DNA of 64,000 nt from Ulota crispa (GCA_963920765.1 OY987248.1:18820539-18884538); one strand, 5' to 3'; positions 24,432 through 36,821 are shown, counted from the stretch's first letter. Numbers and translations: made by a program. Notes: generated by a model not told the origin, from the letters alone.

Positions 24432-25298
24432 GGAAAGTGATGAGATGAAAGGGAGAGCATATTCTAATTGAAAAATACAATGGAATAGGAATATTTCTCA
24501 ACCTGAAGAATTCACAAGCAACTACACACAAAAGCAAATCATGTGAAAGAACTTCATGTACTAGATTTGAAAAGAAGACAATTCATAATCACTCAAAGAA
24601 CAAAGAGCTTGAGCCCCAGCATCAGTTGTTTATTTACATAATCAACTTCAATTGCAACTTCATGGGCATAGTGAACGTCCTATCAGATAGGGATTTAGGA
24701 TGAGCCCCAAAAGACCATACTAAATACAACAGCCCCAACAATATTGCATAGTATACTCTTACGATATGTTAACAATTGCTGTTAAGAGGGATATTAGTCC
24801 CAACAGTATTACATAGGATACTCTTACGATATGTTAACGCTTGCTATTAAGAGAGGTATTAGCAAAGGAAAATTGAATGTATTTGGACATACCTTTAGAG
24901 TACATTCATCACCCTAATACTCCTTCTAACACCAAATGTGAACATACCCTTATATATATCACCCCTATATTATATATATAAAAAAGTAATGTCCCATATT
25001 TCTAGGGACCCTATACTACTTATATTAGATTTACCACTTTGAATGTTCCCTTTATGATTTGTAATTCTATTATAATTTTATCTCCAATAAATAAAACCCT
25101 CCCTATATTATGCCGCACGTCATTTGTAAAATGCACTAAGTGATCTACCTAGGACATACTCAAATAGCCGAGAACATGCACAAATGCTTGAGATTTGGAG
25201 TGGTCTTGGTGTATGAAGAACTCTGTAGACCAGACAATTTCGTTTTTTCTTGACTGTCTAGAAGGACGTTTAGTTTTTCTTGACTAGGACGTTCAGGA
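24432..25298. other. No gene seen; local direct duplication
   Basis: A block of about 68 bp with CTCTTACGATATGTTAAC and TTGCTRTTAAGAG repeats directly near 24755 and 24820. The rest is AT-rich without motif-bearing ORFs. Confidence 0.4.
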
Positions 25299-28200
25299 TC
25301 ACACTACAATGGTGCAATTAACATAGAATATTAAGACCTCAACAGATAGGAAATTCTTTGAAAAAGATTTTGAGTAGACACACCCATTAGAGCGGCTAGA
25401 TTGACGAGGTTGAGAAGCGATGAAAGTGAGCACCATGGCACTAGCAAACATATCCTCTAAATGAGAATGAAGCTCCTGGCCCGTCCACCTATTACCTATA
25501 TGCACCCTCTTGCTCTTCTTATCTTGCTCATGAGCTTCACAATCCTAAAGCTGAACAAAGAAATAATCAAAGGTTAGCTTTGTTGCATTCTAAAACAAAG
25601 AGTACTAAAGAAAATTCAATTTGATCACTTCTACAAACAATTTCCCAACAACTATCTTGATTAGCACTTGAATGCACAAATGATCAAATGTGGTAATTTT
25701 GATATCAAAATTGAAATGTATCAATGTAGAAGATTAAAAAGATTTAGAAAAATATACCAACATATAAAATAAACCATACATAACATCCATATATAGAATA
25801 ATTGTGTTTTAGAAATTTCCAAAACTACAATGTGGACTTTGAAAGTGAACTTTTTAGTTTGAATCAAGCACCTATAGTAAGTAATAAATTTGAATAGATG
25901 GAGACAAAACAAGCAGTAAGGTTAGATGCAACTTACAAGATTGAAACTTTTCTTCTTCTTGGATGAGTTTCCCAATACTATTTCACAAAGTGGTTTCATA
26001 CACTTTAGAGAGTCACTTGTACCCTCTATTGGAACAAAAACATCTATTGGATTGTGTACCCTTTCATGTGATCTACCCATTAACTCCATAATGCTACTTT
26101 GTAATGCATCAATGCCTGATAATACATGTTGTTGCAACCAAGGTTCTCCTTCAACCATTTGCTCTAAAACTGAAAATCGCCTTCTAATCTTGTGGGTGAG
26201 GTTTGTAGGTATTTCTTGCCTTGGAAGTACTATAATAGGACATGGCTCTCTCAAAGTCTTGTCATAAGGAGTTCACATAGCAAGATGATGATGGAGATTG
26301 ATGTTCTAAATAAGGGAAAGTGGTCATTTGTGACATATCACAATTTTGAAGGTTTTTTGGCATTGACCACTTTCCACCAACTTGTGAATCAAAGTATTCT
26401 CACAAACTCCAACCAATTGTTGATTAGTTGCTCCAAAAATCAACTAGAATACTCTCAAGACATGTCTGCATATATTTGCTTGTCCAACTTTAGCACAACT
26501 ACAATCTGCCCATTCTGATGCTAGATTCAAAACATAATAATCCACCTTAGTTTTATGGCTACAATCCTGAACTACCACATAACCCTTTGGATTGGATGGA
26601 AAGATAACATCTTCTTTTTTAATTTGGGATGTTTTCAATACCATGTTACAAATAATTTCAGTTTTGTGTATATTTTCACAAAACCATGGCGTTTAAGAAA
26701 GTCCAAGTACCAATAATGATGTATAAGATTGGAAGTCAAGAACCATACTAACCAATCAAGTTGTTTAGGTCTTAGAGTTTTCTTACTTAGAGCTTGTCGT
26801 TGTTTGAGGACATTGTGATATGCTTCAATAGCAGCATTTGTGTCTTATCCAGCATGAGGAAATTGCCTTGTTGCTTTTATCCACGTATCTAATACATTGC
26901 AAAACAAAAAACAAAGTAATGGGTTAGGTTTGTGTAAATAAAATGAAACTTAGACAAAGCAACTTGTACATAAATCAACAACTTTAACAACAACATATAA
27001 TTTATTGAAATAAAAAAAATTGAAATTGGCTAGTTTGAAATAAATACAAAAGAATCACTCACCCTTAGATAGCCAAGTTTGTTTGAAATATGTGATAAAT
27101 GCAATTTCACTTGAATATTGCATAAATATTAGGTCCAATAATGTACAAGCCGCTTCATGTGATTCCACTACTGTCTTGTTGTAAGAAACCATGTACATCA
27201 CCATGCCAAGTTTTTTCATTATGTCCACTCTTATTTCAAGGGAGCAAACCTTTTTAATTAAATGATTTAACCAACAATGTTGCACATGCCATAGACATAG
27301 CAAAATTGCTACTGAATTGCTCCAAACTAGCCTGTGTTCACAAAGAAAAGACAGTAAAAATTCAAGAATGAAAATTTATAATTCACTTTAAATTAAAAAA
27401 ACAAAAAAATCCTTCAAATTGTTCATAACTTTAAAAAAAGAAAAATGTACTTTAGATAGTAGCTATCATATAAAAGTTGAATATTTGAGAATGTGGTCAA
27501 AAAATCTGATTGAGGTACCAGTAAGCGGTGACTATAGAGAAATCAGTAATTACCAGCATAAAATGACAATAGGCTGTGACTATAGAAAAATCAGTAATTG
27601 CCAACAAAAAATGACATTACTATTGAAGGCGTCTTTGCCTTCTTAATCCACTACCTAAAGCACCATTAAGTGCCACAAGTACACAAACATGGAATTGCTT
27701 ACTTAAAGTCATGTACAGTAATAATTGTTCCTATAGCTAAAGACACTTATCTACCACGATTTTATGCCCAACACAATTTGGAAAGCTTAGAACAAAATAA
27801 GACTAATTTTACAAAACAGATCTTGATCTTCCAATAATTCAAAATGAATGGCGGAAAAAATGCCAAAATTGTACTTAAAAAAATAGGAAGAAGAGAGACT
27901 CAAAGAATCCCAAAAAATAAAATAGTATTGCTAAATTTTGGTAATTTAATTGATAGCATTGCTTTCTGCATCCGCGTTATCCATCATAAAAGTATTTGGT
28001 TTCCAATGAGGATCCATTACTTTTATTTTATCATTGATCTTTGATATCCACAATAATATATCATTACCTTTAGCACTATCAGTGATTATCTATGCTATCG
28101 GGATGCCGTTGCAATAAGTATCAAATACCATAAGAGTAAACAAGTGATACTGCAAAAGTCCACAAATTGAATTAGTAAGATATGTTAATAAAATTACATT

Positions 28201-30110
28201 TTTTGAATAACTCAAATTTTTTTAGTTACAAAATAAAATGTTCACAATTGCTTATGAACATGTTATAGTTAATTCCAAGATTATGTTTTTTAATACCTAG
28301 AAAGTACTTGTAAGAGATCCTTACAAATTATGTGATGTTTGAAATATATGTATGTGACAAGTTAATAGATGGGTTAATGAAAAAAACATAATTTTGCATA
28401 TCAAACTTCTGAATATACATATCTAGTACATAAAAAATTTCATTTCCACTTTTTAAAAGCAAATTTTCAGTTTATGATAATGTCAATTCTTACATAATAA
28501 CAATAAAAAATAAAAATAAAAGATACGTACCTTATACTTATTTGTTCCAAACATGGCATCACAAGCTATAATGCTTTTATGGCCAAATTCTAACGTTTTG
28601 TTAGATTGCTAAGGTGATTGTAAACCTAGTATGTAGGCTTGAGATTCCCTTGAGCTTAAAATCTTGTTTTGTTGAAAAAAAAACCAAGTCTAGATGCTTT
28701 CTCATCCACATATCAACACTAATACAATCATCTTCATGTTTTTGATATTTTTTCTTAGTTCATTTACTAGAGAGATTTAGAACATTTCTTTCTAGAAGAT
28801 AATTGTCTCGTGACATATCTTCTTCATGTCCTTGAACATCACTCTTTGCTTGCAATAATTGTGTATGTTGAGCAATGATTTGAGATGGCGAACACTTCTG
28901 AGATAATTTTTCTTCTATCCATGCTCTCATTTCTTGAAAAAGATAAGGTTTGTGTACAGCTTTTTGTTTCTCGGCACTTAGATTCAAATAACCATGACAG
29001 TGGACTCCTTCATTTGTGTGTCCTACATGATAATATATGATTTGTGATACACTTGGCCACAAATATAATTGCTTGATTGCAAAATAACATGAACATCCCC
29101 TCTTTATGGAAGGACCTCCTTCAGCACTATATAGTCTACTACTAGATGCACTTCTGGGTTTGAAGGTTTTATCAATCAAGGGCGTAATTATAATTTGAAA
29201 GTCTTCAAGACCATAGGAACATTCATACCTATAGAAGAGAAAAGAAATAGTCACTAACATATAATAGAATTAATATGCATTAAATAAAGGGAAATGACAA
29301 ATAGGGGCACAAAAACGTAAAATATTATAAATAGGGGTGCAATTTCAAAATAATTACAAATAGGGGCACGATTTCAAAAAAAATTGTAATTTTTTGTAAT
29401 TTTTTTTACTTTGGACGTAGGTTGATTTAGATACATCACATTGAATGTTAGCTAACTTCCAAAAAAAATTAAAGTTTTCAAAAATTGTCACCTCCTATAC
29501 TAAAATTGCTTTATTTATGCTTGATTTGGAGAGACTTTTAAGTTTTTTGGAATTCAGCTAACTTTTAATATGATATGTCTAAATCAACCAATGTCCAAAC
29601 AAAAAAAATTACAAAAAATTAAATTTTTTTTTTGAAATTGTGCCCCTATTTGTAATTATTTTGAAATTGCACCCTTATTTGTAATATTTTACATTTTTGT
29701 GCCCCTATTTGTAATTTCCCCTTAAATAAAACTTAGCAATAACTCTCACAAGAAAATACAGTATATATTTGAGTTTGAGATAAATTATGAATGACAATTA
29801 TAAACAAGCACGTTTGTTAGCAATTGAGTGTTTTCAATTGTTGATTTTATTATTTTTTCCAATAAATATAAGATTACATAGAAAAGAAACATACCAAGTT
29901 TGTCGAAGGAAACTTGTAGCTTGTGGCCTCTTCAATTCTCCAAGCTCCTTTTTTTTGACAACTTGAACTTTGAAAGATGTTGGTGCTACTGGATTCTCAC
30001 ACTCTCCTTTAATGAAATCATGTGTTGAAGATGATGGAATGTAAGCCACTAAAATTTCCTTCAACTGTGACATACCTACAACTTTCATGCATTTCTTTTT
30101 CAAACTTCAA
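25299..30110 (-). pseudogene. Decayed Mutator-like (FAR1/MULE-type) transposase gene
   Basis: Minus-strand fragments occur in MULE order. First come 30103-29834 and a Cys-containing stretch at 29229-28760 (GPSIKRGCSCYFAIKQLY, YYHVGHTNEGVHCHGYLNL). A first catalytic-Asp block (ACDAMFGTNKYK) lies at about 28600-28535. Next is LMVFDTYCNGIPIA, a stop (28090-28092), IITDSAKGND and FMMDNADAE. WHVQHCWLNHLI follows near 27290, and TNAAIEAYHNVLKQR after a stop at 26845-26847. A SWIM zinc finger reads CSCAKVGQANICRHVL (about 26490-26455). The tail continues to about 25922 and possibly 25299. In-frame stops and AT-rich interruptions show it is dead. MULE transposases are DDE enzymes; FAR1 transcription factors descend from them. 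A MITE sits in one intron. Terminal repeats for the whole element were not found. Confidence 0.72.
29289..29721. mobile_element. Mutator-like MITE with 9-bp duplication (433 bp)
   Basis: The 9-bp direct repeat TTAAATAAA occurs at 29280-29288 and 29722-29730. Ends GGGAAATGACAAATAGGGG and CCCCTATTTGTAATTTCCCC are inverted. Further inverted copies of AATAGGGGTGCAATTTC lie inside. The 9-bp duplication and G-rich ends fit Mutator. It lies within the decayed MULE gene, probably in an intron. Confidence 0.75.
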
Positions 30111-30693
30111 AGCTTCATAACACCAACGTCCTATGACAACTTGGACCACAAAAGGACAATCAACACTTGACATACTTGATTTTAAACCCTAAAATTTAAA
30201 CAATTAAGACCCTAAACCACAACACATACAAATATGGGGACCCTAAACCCTAAGATTAAAAAAAAAGCTAAATTCTAATCCTAAACAACAAATAGAGAGG
30301 TTTAAGAATAAAAAGTAATGACAACTAGAAACTATAACAAATATAGAGATTTTAGACTCAAAAAAGTAGAATAACTACAAGATTGAATATCAAAGCAAGA
30401 TTTAAACTTCAGAAAGGGAGGACAAGCAAAAAGATAGAATTCAAAAACGGAGGACAAGTAGAAAGATAACTTAAAACAACAAAATTAATGTCTACTCCTG
30501 GCTAATATGCATGACCTAGGACTTGTTTGCAATAAGCTATAACAGTACAGCTACATCAGCAAAGCAAATAGCCACATTAGTGTCATGCACTGTAGCACTA
30601 CTGATTTTTGGAATTCTTGCAAATTTTGTGCTTAGCCTAACTTTGATTTTGTACTCATATTCCTTGGGTTGGGGACTTGGCGCTCAAATCCTT
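30111..30693. other. No gene seen; dispersed repeat
   Basis: Contains a few CCCTAAA-type words (30180-30250), too scattered to be telomeric. About 30505-30590 is the inverted partner of 17345-17430. No ORF of note. Confidence 0.4.
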
Positions 30694-31590
30694 GTATAGT
30701 ACCCTCTAGAAAGTCTTGCAACCTCTTTTTAGAAGCCCTTCAAATTCTTTCTTTTATTTTCATTGTAAAAGTATTTTGTCAAAACTATCCTATTACATGT
30801 ATTGCTTTTATAGTACCTTTACCAACATACAAAATGTTAATGTCTAAAAATAAAAACTCTATTTTTGGTGAATTAATTAATTTTACTTCATTTTATTGGC
30901 TTCACATAAAAATTAATCAAAAATTATATATGATGATTTTTTAACATTTGATTGCACAAATATATAGGAAATGTCATTGCTCACATTTTTTGTATTACAA
31001 AGATGCACACTATGTAAGTAAAATTTTCCTCTATGCGGCTATAAAGTTAAAATTTGCCCAAATTTGTTTTCCATTTTTCTTTCAGAAAAAAGCTAAGGAA
31101 ATCAAACTAATGTTATTGTAGGCTTCTACATTACTATAGCTTTCTAATGATACCATATTTCACTATGTTTGTTCAAGTTTTAGCCTACTATAATATGAGT
31201 TTGATTTCCATAGCCTCAAATTTGTATGAAAGAAAATTAGAAAACATGTTATAGCCACATAGAGGAAAATTCTACCTATAGTGTGCATCTTTGTAATACA
31301 AAAGATGTGAACAATGACATTTCCTATATATTTGTACAATCAAATGTTAAAAAATCATCACATATAATTTTCAATTAATTTTTATGTGAAGTCAAGAAAA
31401 TAAAATATATTAATTCACCAAAAATAAAGGTTTTATTTTTAAACAATGACATTTCATATGTTGATGAAGGTTCTATAAAGCAATACATTTAATAGGATAA
31501 TTTTGATAAAATACTTTTACAATGAGGATAAACAAAAAAAACTGAAGAGCTTCATAGAGTTGTTGCAAGACTTTGTAGAGGGTATTGTAC
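30694..31590. mobile_element. Large palindromic foldback element (897 bp)
   Basis: Starts GTATAGTACCCTCTAGAAAG and ends with the near-inverse (CTTTGTAGAGGGTATTGTAC). Arms of roughly 430 nt each pair around about 31140, with shared blocks such as CATTTGATTG(C/T)ACAAATATATAGG and GATGCACACTAT. No coding capacity. Its right end lies 42 bp before the first ATG of the 195-aa gene. Confidence 0.7.
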
Positions 31591-31632
31591 AGCGGAGGAG
31601 ACGATGATGACGGCTCCGAAGCAACGCAGTGC

Positions 31633-33820
31633 ATGGAAGAGGAGGAATACCAGGAAGAAAACCGTTTGCGTGCAAAGAGGGCAGAAACTTGGTTGGGGAA
31701 TCGATCTGCGTTGGAGAAGCTACCAGTGGTTGATCAATTGCCTGAAGCCAAAACAGTTTGGCAGGTATGGAAGCGCTAGAATTAAATTTCCAATTTCCTA
31801 TCTATGTGCACATGTTTAGTTTCTATGATTGATTTTGGTATATTATTATTTTGAGTGAGGAGGTATCTAGTACTTTGATTTTAGATTTTTAGTACATCTC
31901 CTTTGCCGTTTCAGGTTTTTTAAAACTTAAGGGGCGGTTCAGACTATGTCCCACGTCCCATGTGACGAAGTCCCATGGGAGTGCATAATCCCATCTTTGT
32001 GGGTCAGAAAAGATGGGACTTGGGCTAAAAGATGGATCTAGCATAGTTTTGGTCAACTCAAGAAGTCTCACTTCTTTGCCACCAAAACTTTCAAAAGTGC
32101 TACCATGTAGGCGCCATGTAAGCAAGTGGGATGTGGGACTTGAGGCATAGTTTGAAAAGCAAAATCCCATCTTTTGACTCTCTGCCAAAATGCTAATCAG
32201 ATTCTCAAATTGAAGTGGGACTTGGGACGTGAGACATAGTCTGAACCGCCCCTTAACTCCTGAATTTGCTAGAAATGTTATGTTTGTGAGCGATCGCTCT
32301 AGGGTTCAGGTTTTTCCTGGCGACCTCTATCAATTTGTAGGTATGTTTTGTGGTGGTAATTTAGTATTTGAGTTTAGCTTAAGAAACTGTAGTTGCCGCC
32401 AAAGGTTTTTAAATCATGATGAGTTCAGGAGGGCAAAGTGCAAGTGAACAAGAGCAGTGGAAAAACCTCTGGAACGGAGAAAAATAAACGGGACGTCCAG
32501 AGACAGTTGAACAAGAGCAGAGTAGCAGATTTTGGTTCGAAAGAAAACATTCTCCTATTTCATTGTAGACAATTTAGACGAAGGGCGCTCTCGTTTGCTG
32601 TCTTCTGCATGCAACTATATCACTGCAAGTCTTTGTTGTTGATGTGTTTAGAGGGCGAGTTTGGACTCTTTTACATTAGGATGCAAAAAGTGATGATGTG
32701 GTTCTTTAACTAGCCCTCATTTGAAACATCCTGGCAGATTATCGTACACGCGTCAAATTACTCGATACCTACAATGCCTTATATGACGGAATGAAAGATC
32801 TTGAGCGTAGGGCATCTAAGTTCCCTCACTTGATGCCACAAGTTCAACTCCTGAAGCAAGAATTCGCTGAAATTACTGTCGACGCAAAAGGTATGCATTT
32901 ATCGCTTGGATTCATGACGTGCTGTAGCGCACCATGCAATGGCCTAGTCAATTTTTGGATTCTGTGCTGGGAAAGCCCTGCTTGATTTAATTGCCAGGAG
33001 ATGAAATATTTGTTCACAAGATGAACCAGATTTTTGCTTCTTCTTTTGATAATGTCTTGCCGTACAATACGTAATAGAACCGTGCTCTTGCAAGTTTGTG
33101 AAGTGTTTACATAGTTTGAGCAATTCAGTTTGCTTTCAGACCTTCAAGAAATACATGAAGCATTGGAGGGTGCTCCGACCACCGGTCAACAAAGGACAGA
33201 TTTGGAGCAAACTCATATGTCATTGTCAAAGGGTCATCTTGATGAGAATTTGCTAAATCAACTTACCGAGACTCTACGGAGGTTAATGAGCGTTCCTATT
33301 TTTCTGTCCTCCTGAAATTTTGATTACAGTTATGTTCCTCTGTTTCCTTTGTATAAGCTTCGAGTATGCGTTCTCTTCTCTTAGAGTTTCTCTCTATCGC
33401 TTTGTTAGAAAGTTTGTCATGAACACCATATTAGGTAAATTGGGAAAACGGGGGTCCCAGTTTGTACGTCACCTGGATCCTGAGAAGTCACCCAAAATCA
33501 GATTTAAAAGGTATCAGATTCAATCTGAGTCACTAAGATTTTTTTCCCTTGCAAATTCCTTCTCAAGTGAAGACACGTGTACAAAAAAACGTTAAGCTCG
33601 GTGGATGATCACCTACAACCTTCAGAAGTCCCAAAATGTACCCTTTTTTCCCAATCTACCTAATATGGTGTTCATGACTCTTTTTTAGAGAATGTTGGGC
33701 ATGAAGCTCGCAGCCCTCAGCCACATGCCTTTGGTCAACATGGCCAGGGAAGTGGTGAACCTCGTGTGTGGTATGGTGGGCAGGATGGAGTTGGAGAGGC
33801 CGCTTGCGGGTGCGTGCTGA
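31633..33820 (+). CDS. Unrecognised 195-aa protein, five exons
   Basis: Proposed exons are 31633-31764, 32310-32340, 32738-32890, 33140-33281 and 33691-33820. All introns are GT-AG, and codons split at three junctions rejoin in frame, which supports the model. The protein starts MEEEEYQEENRLRAKR, continues ETWLGNRSALEKLP and EAKTVWQ|VFPGDLYQFV|DYRTRVKLLDTYNALYDG. A charged, helix-rich middle follows (MKDLERRASKFPHLMP, LLKQEFAEI, LLNQLTETLRR) and it ends MELERPLAGAC. I see no signal peptide or catalytic motif; it looks like a small soluble, partly coiled-coil protein. I do not recognise the family and assign no function. Intron 1 holds a 322-bp MITE (31931-32252) and intron 4 a 251-bp MITE (33422-33672). 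A coding exon further upstream is possible because the frame is open to about 31585. It converges with the LRR gene. Confidence 0.55.
31931..32252. mobile_element. Harbinger-like MITE in intron 1 (322 bp)
   Basis: GGGGCGGTTCAGACTATG starts it and CATAGTCTGAACCGCCCC ends it, a perfect 18-bp inverted repeat. TTAA lies on both sides (31927-31930, 32253-32256). Ends resemble those at 12475-13004, which has a TAA duplication. It lies within an intron of the 195-aa gene. Confidence 0.72.
33422..33672. mobile_element. AACACCATATT-family MITE, copy 2 (251 bp)
   Basis: AACACCATATTAGGTAAATT at the left and AATCTACCTAATATGGTGTT at the right. The 4-bp direct repeat CATG flanks it (33418-33421, 33673-33676). 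Internal blocks are shared with the other copies. It lies in intron 4 of the 195-aa gene. Confidence 0.75.
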
Positions 33821-34006
33821 TACGAGAGAGGACTTGCAATGTGAAAGCGCGCCAACGATGGAGGTTAGTCTAGGCTTCTTCATAACACAATTGTATGCTT
33901 GAGATACATGTGGTTTTGCAAAAATGTTTCTATCAGGTACGTGTGCCTCTTAGTTCAAGTTTTCCTTGACTTACAATATTGGTTGCAGTTTAAATCACAG
34001 TGCCCA

Positions 34007-34281
34007 AAACGCCATATTCGTTGATTTGGGACTAAAGCTCGATTTTGGAATAAACTAGGTTTAAGGTGATCACCTTAAATTGAGTTCTAGGTTTAAGCAA
34101 CAATTTTTAGGTACACGTGCCCTCACCTGAGAGGAGGAATTTGCAAAGGAAAAAATCTCAGTGACTCAAACCAAATTTGATACTTTCAAATTTGGCATTT
34201 ATACTCCAAAGAAGAAACGCTAAGTTTAAGGTGAAGTACAACTTGGGAATCTGGTTTTCCCAATTTAATGAATATGGCGTT
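34007..34281. mobile_element. AACACCATATT-family MITE, copy 3 (~275 bp)
   Basis: Begins AAACGCCATATTCGTTGATT and ends AATTTAATGAATATGGCGTT. CCCA occurs at 34003-34006 and 34282-34285, a likely 4-bp duplication allowing one extra A at the left end. Contains the family block GGTACACGTGCCCTCACCTG. Confidence 0.65.
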
Positions 34282-34651
34282 CCCATCTTCCGGCCAAGCC
34301 GTCTTGAAGGAAGCTATGAACATGGAGGAGGGGATAGTTTCATAGGTGTGCCAAATTCTAGGAGTCACTACACAAAATTGGTATCAATTCAATCATTTTT
34401 GTAGATTCAGACATGTCAATTTGGACCTTTTTGTTTTTGTCAGTGTGGGCACTTTTTTATCAATTTGGACAGGTTTAGCCAATAATAGCAGGATTCGTAT
34501 AGGATTTGGGCATGTAGAAAATGTTGTATTGAATCAAATACTCTTCATCATTTTGGTCGTAAACTGGCTTTGTGCTCCCAGAACGCAAAAAATAAATAAA
34601 ATGTTTCATAACCTTTGGCAACAGACACTTTAGCCCGGAAGCCTGAGCGCT

Positions 34652-35760
34652 TCACGCTGGGATCTTTGACCTCAACGCCATGCGCTTTATTCTATTCAAA
34701 GACAAGAAAAGCGCTATGTGGAACAAAACCCCGCTACGCACACAAGAACCCATGTGGTGTTGGTAATAACGATATTCTAATTGGACCATTCAAAGTAGTA
34801 GTAAGTTAGTACCTTGCTTAAAATTTGCATCTCTTCTAAGGTGATGAGATTGTGTTGGTAATTGTTGGGATCGTCGAGCAAGATCTAGAGTCTCCAACCG
34901 AGAAAATGCTTTCTCCCCGAATGCGATCTGCGAAATGTGAACCTCAAGTTGAGAATAAGCGCTTTTCTGAGAGTTGCAAATGCAAAGGGACACAACTTTA
35001 TCTCACAACGAAGCCCCTGGATCATTTTTGTTATTAATAATGGTGGACGACTCTTACTTACGTGGTCTGGAATCCCTTTGATGTGATTCTTGGGCAGATT
35101 CAGCGTCTCAAGCCATGGCAACTGCACAGAGACATTTTATCATCAGGCATCTTTGAAGACTGCTAATCTTTGATCATATATATATATATATATATATATA
35201 AAATAAGGATGCAGGAGGACCAACGTCGGGTTTGCCAATACCTTGCTTAGCGATAAGAGGCACGTGGAAGATAAAATGTTTTTGTTTTGTTTTGTTGCAG
35301 ACAACGTCTCTACGCGAACAAATGCTCTTATTTTAGTAGCCTCCAGCGGAATCAGGTCCAAGTGGTTGTTGTTGTTGATGTTTAATTAGAACACGCAATG
35401 AAGGCAGAAAGGAAAGTGCAATTATAGCGGTATGATCATTCAGAAGGTTGTAAAAGACATCTAAAACCTGCATATATATTTAATCAGCTGCCATGGATGG
35501 AAGGCTTGTTGCTGATAACGTGTGTGTAAAAATGCCAAGAGGAAGAACCGTACTGGTACCTAAATCCTTTGAAACCTGATCCAGGTATTAAGTGCTTGTC
35601 AATCAGAATGAAGGATTTCCTGCAAATCGAACTATAAAGATCTTAACTTAGCATCGTATCTCAAGCTCTTGGAAGGAGCCCTCTGGAATTTCCAACTCCG
35701 ATTACTGATTGCCCAGCAAATCAAGCTTTCTCAGAGCCCGGCAGAGCTGCAAAAGCATAT
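34652..35760 (-). CDS. Leucine-rich-repeat gene or relic, 3' exons
   Basis: Minus-strand exons with agreeing phases are about 35383-35242 (LDLIPLEATKIRAF...CLLSLSK), 35121-35062 (LPWLETLNLPKNHIKGIP), 34966-34813 (SQLEVHISQIAFGEKAFSRLETLDLA) and 34713-34652 (LFLSLNRIKRMAL, then stop). The second is exactly 20 codons between TGTGCAG and GTAAGTAAG. Further upstream, after TTTTGCAG near 35757, is another LRR segment (LCRALRKLDLLGNQ) followed by a stop, so either the model is incomplete there or the gene is decaying. LRRs form curved protein-binding solenoids; one repeat per exon is common in plants. No kinase, NB-ARC or membrane segment was found nearby. Plasma-membrane receptor, intracellular LRR protein and pseudogene all remain possible. 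Confidence 0.45.
35176..35201. repeat. (TA)n microsatellite
   Basis: An uninterrupted run of alternating T and A, in a presumed intron of the LRR gene. Confidence 0.9.
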
Positions 35761-36817
35761 TAACCAGAAGTCAAGCCATGGAGGCTGGGTTATTGAAAGG
35801 AAGTGAAAAGATTCGAATCGAGGCTGGAAGAAAAAAAAACAAGTAGAACACCATATTCGTTATAGTGAGAGTTTCCAGCGAAATGAGAATAATTTTAAGG
35901 AAATTCAACCTGAAATTAAAAAGTTTTAGGACAATTTGATGAAAGGTTTTAGGTCAATTGAGCTTAATTGACATAAATTTTTTCAGATTTGACCTGAAAT
36001 TGAAAGGTTTTATGTCAATTTAGCTCAATTTGAGTTGAAAAATATCATTGTAATGTTTATTTTGAGAGGTCCCCATTCTCTCATTATAATGAATATGGTA
36101 ATATAGGTAACTCATAGGACCCCACTGTGGTTGAAATGCGGGGCAACACTGCAAATGTTGGATACCTAGCCCCATGTGATAAAAGAGAATAATCTTGAGG
36201 AGGTCAATGGTGTTTGATATTTGTATGATTCTTGCGGACACTAAATATTGCATTTAGGATGATCCACACTAATTTTTTTGACATTTTATACTACATAAAT
36301 ATTTACTATTACTACAATAAGTTTTATTAATGATTACTCCAATAATTTTTTTTAAAGGGCCTGGCAAGTGGCAGCAACAACAAAGTTGTAAAAAAACAAA
36401 CTAACCACATCCAAGTTTTAAATCATGTAACATCTTAGTATAAACATAGTTGCATGCGCCTCCAAGTGGCCAAGCAATGAGTCATGAGATAACTTCCTAA
36501 GGTAAGGCAACCTAATTATAATGCAACATTCAATGTAGCTTGAAAAAGATGTAATTTTTTCTGCCAAAATATGTGACTACATGTGAAGTAGATATTGATT
36601 GTATCTTTTTTTTTGTTGGAGGGTCAAAAAGTAGGCTCCATGTTTTAATTTCTCTATGTGCTTGCATGCGTGTAGGAGATATATACGTGCTGTCAAGGAT
36701 ATAGTTCTTGTTGTTTCAGCTTATATTTGCTATATTATCTCTAATATCAACATACCCAGACTTGTTTGCCACATATGGTTTTGAAGGCGTAAAAGTTTAG
36801 AAATGGTTTTAGAAGTG
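35761..36817. other. No gene seen; short local repeats
   Basis: About 35905-36040 repeats AGGTCAATTGAGCT / ATGTCAATTTAGCTCAATTTGA and CTGAAATT-AAA blocks. The remainder is AT-rich without motif-bearing ORFs. Confidence 0.4.
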
Positions 36818-36821
36818 TTAA

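Noticed and set aside
30180-30250. Telomere-like CCCTAAA words
   Set aside because: Only a few scattered copies in AT-rich DNA, not a tandem array. Not evidence of an internal telomere.
35176-35201. (TA)n run as a replication or regulatory site
   Set aside because: Plain microsatellite in a presumed intron. Nothing supports a specific function.
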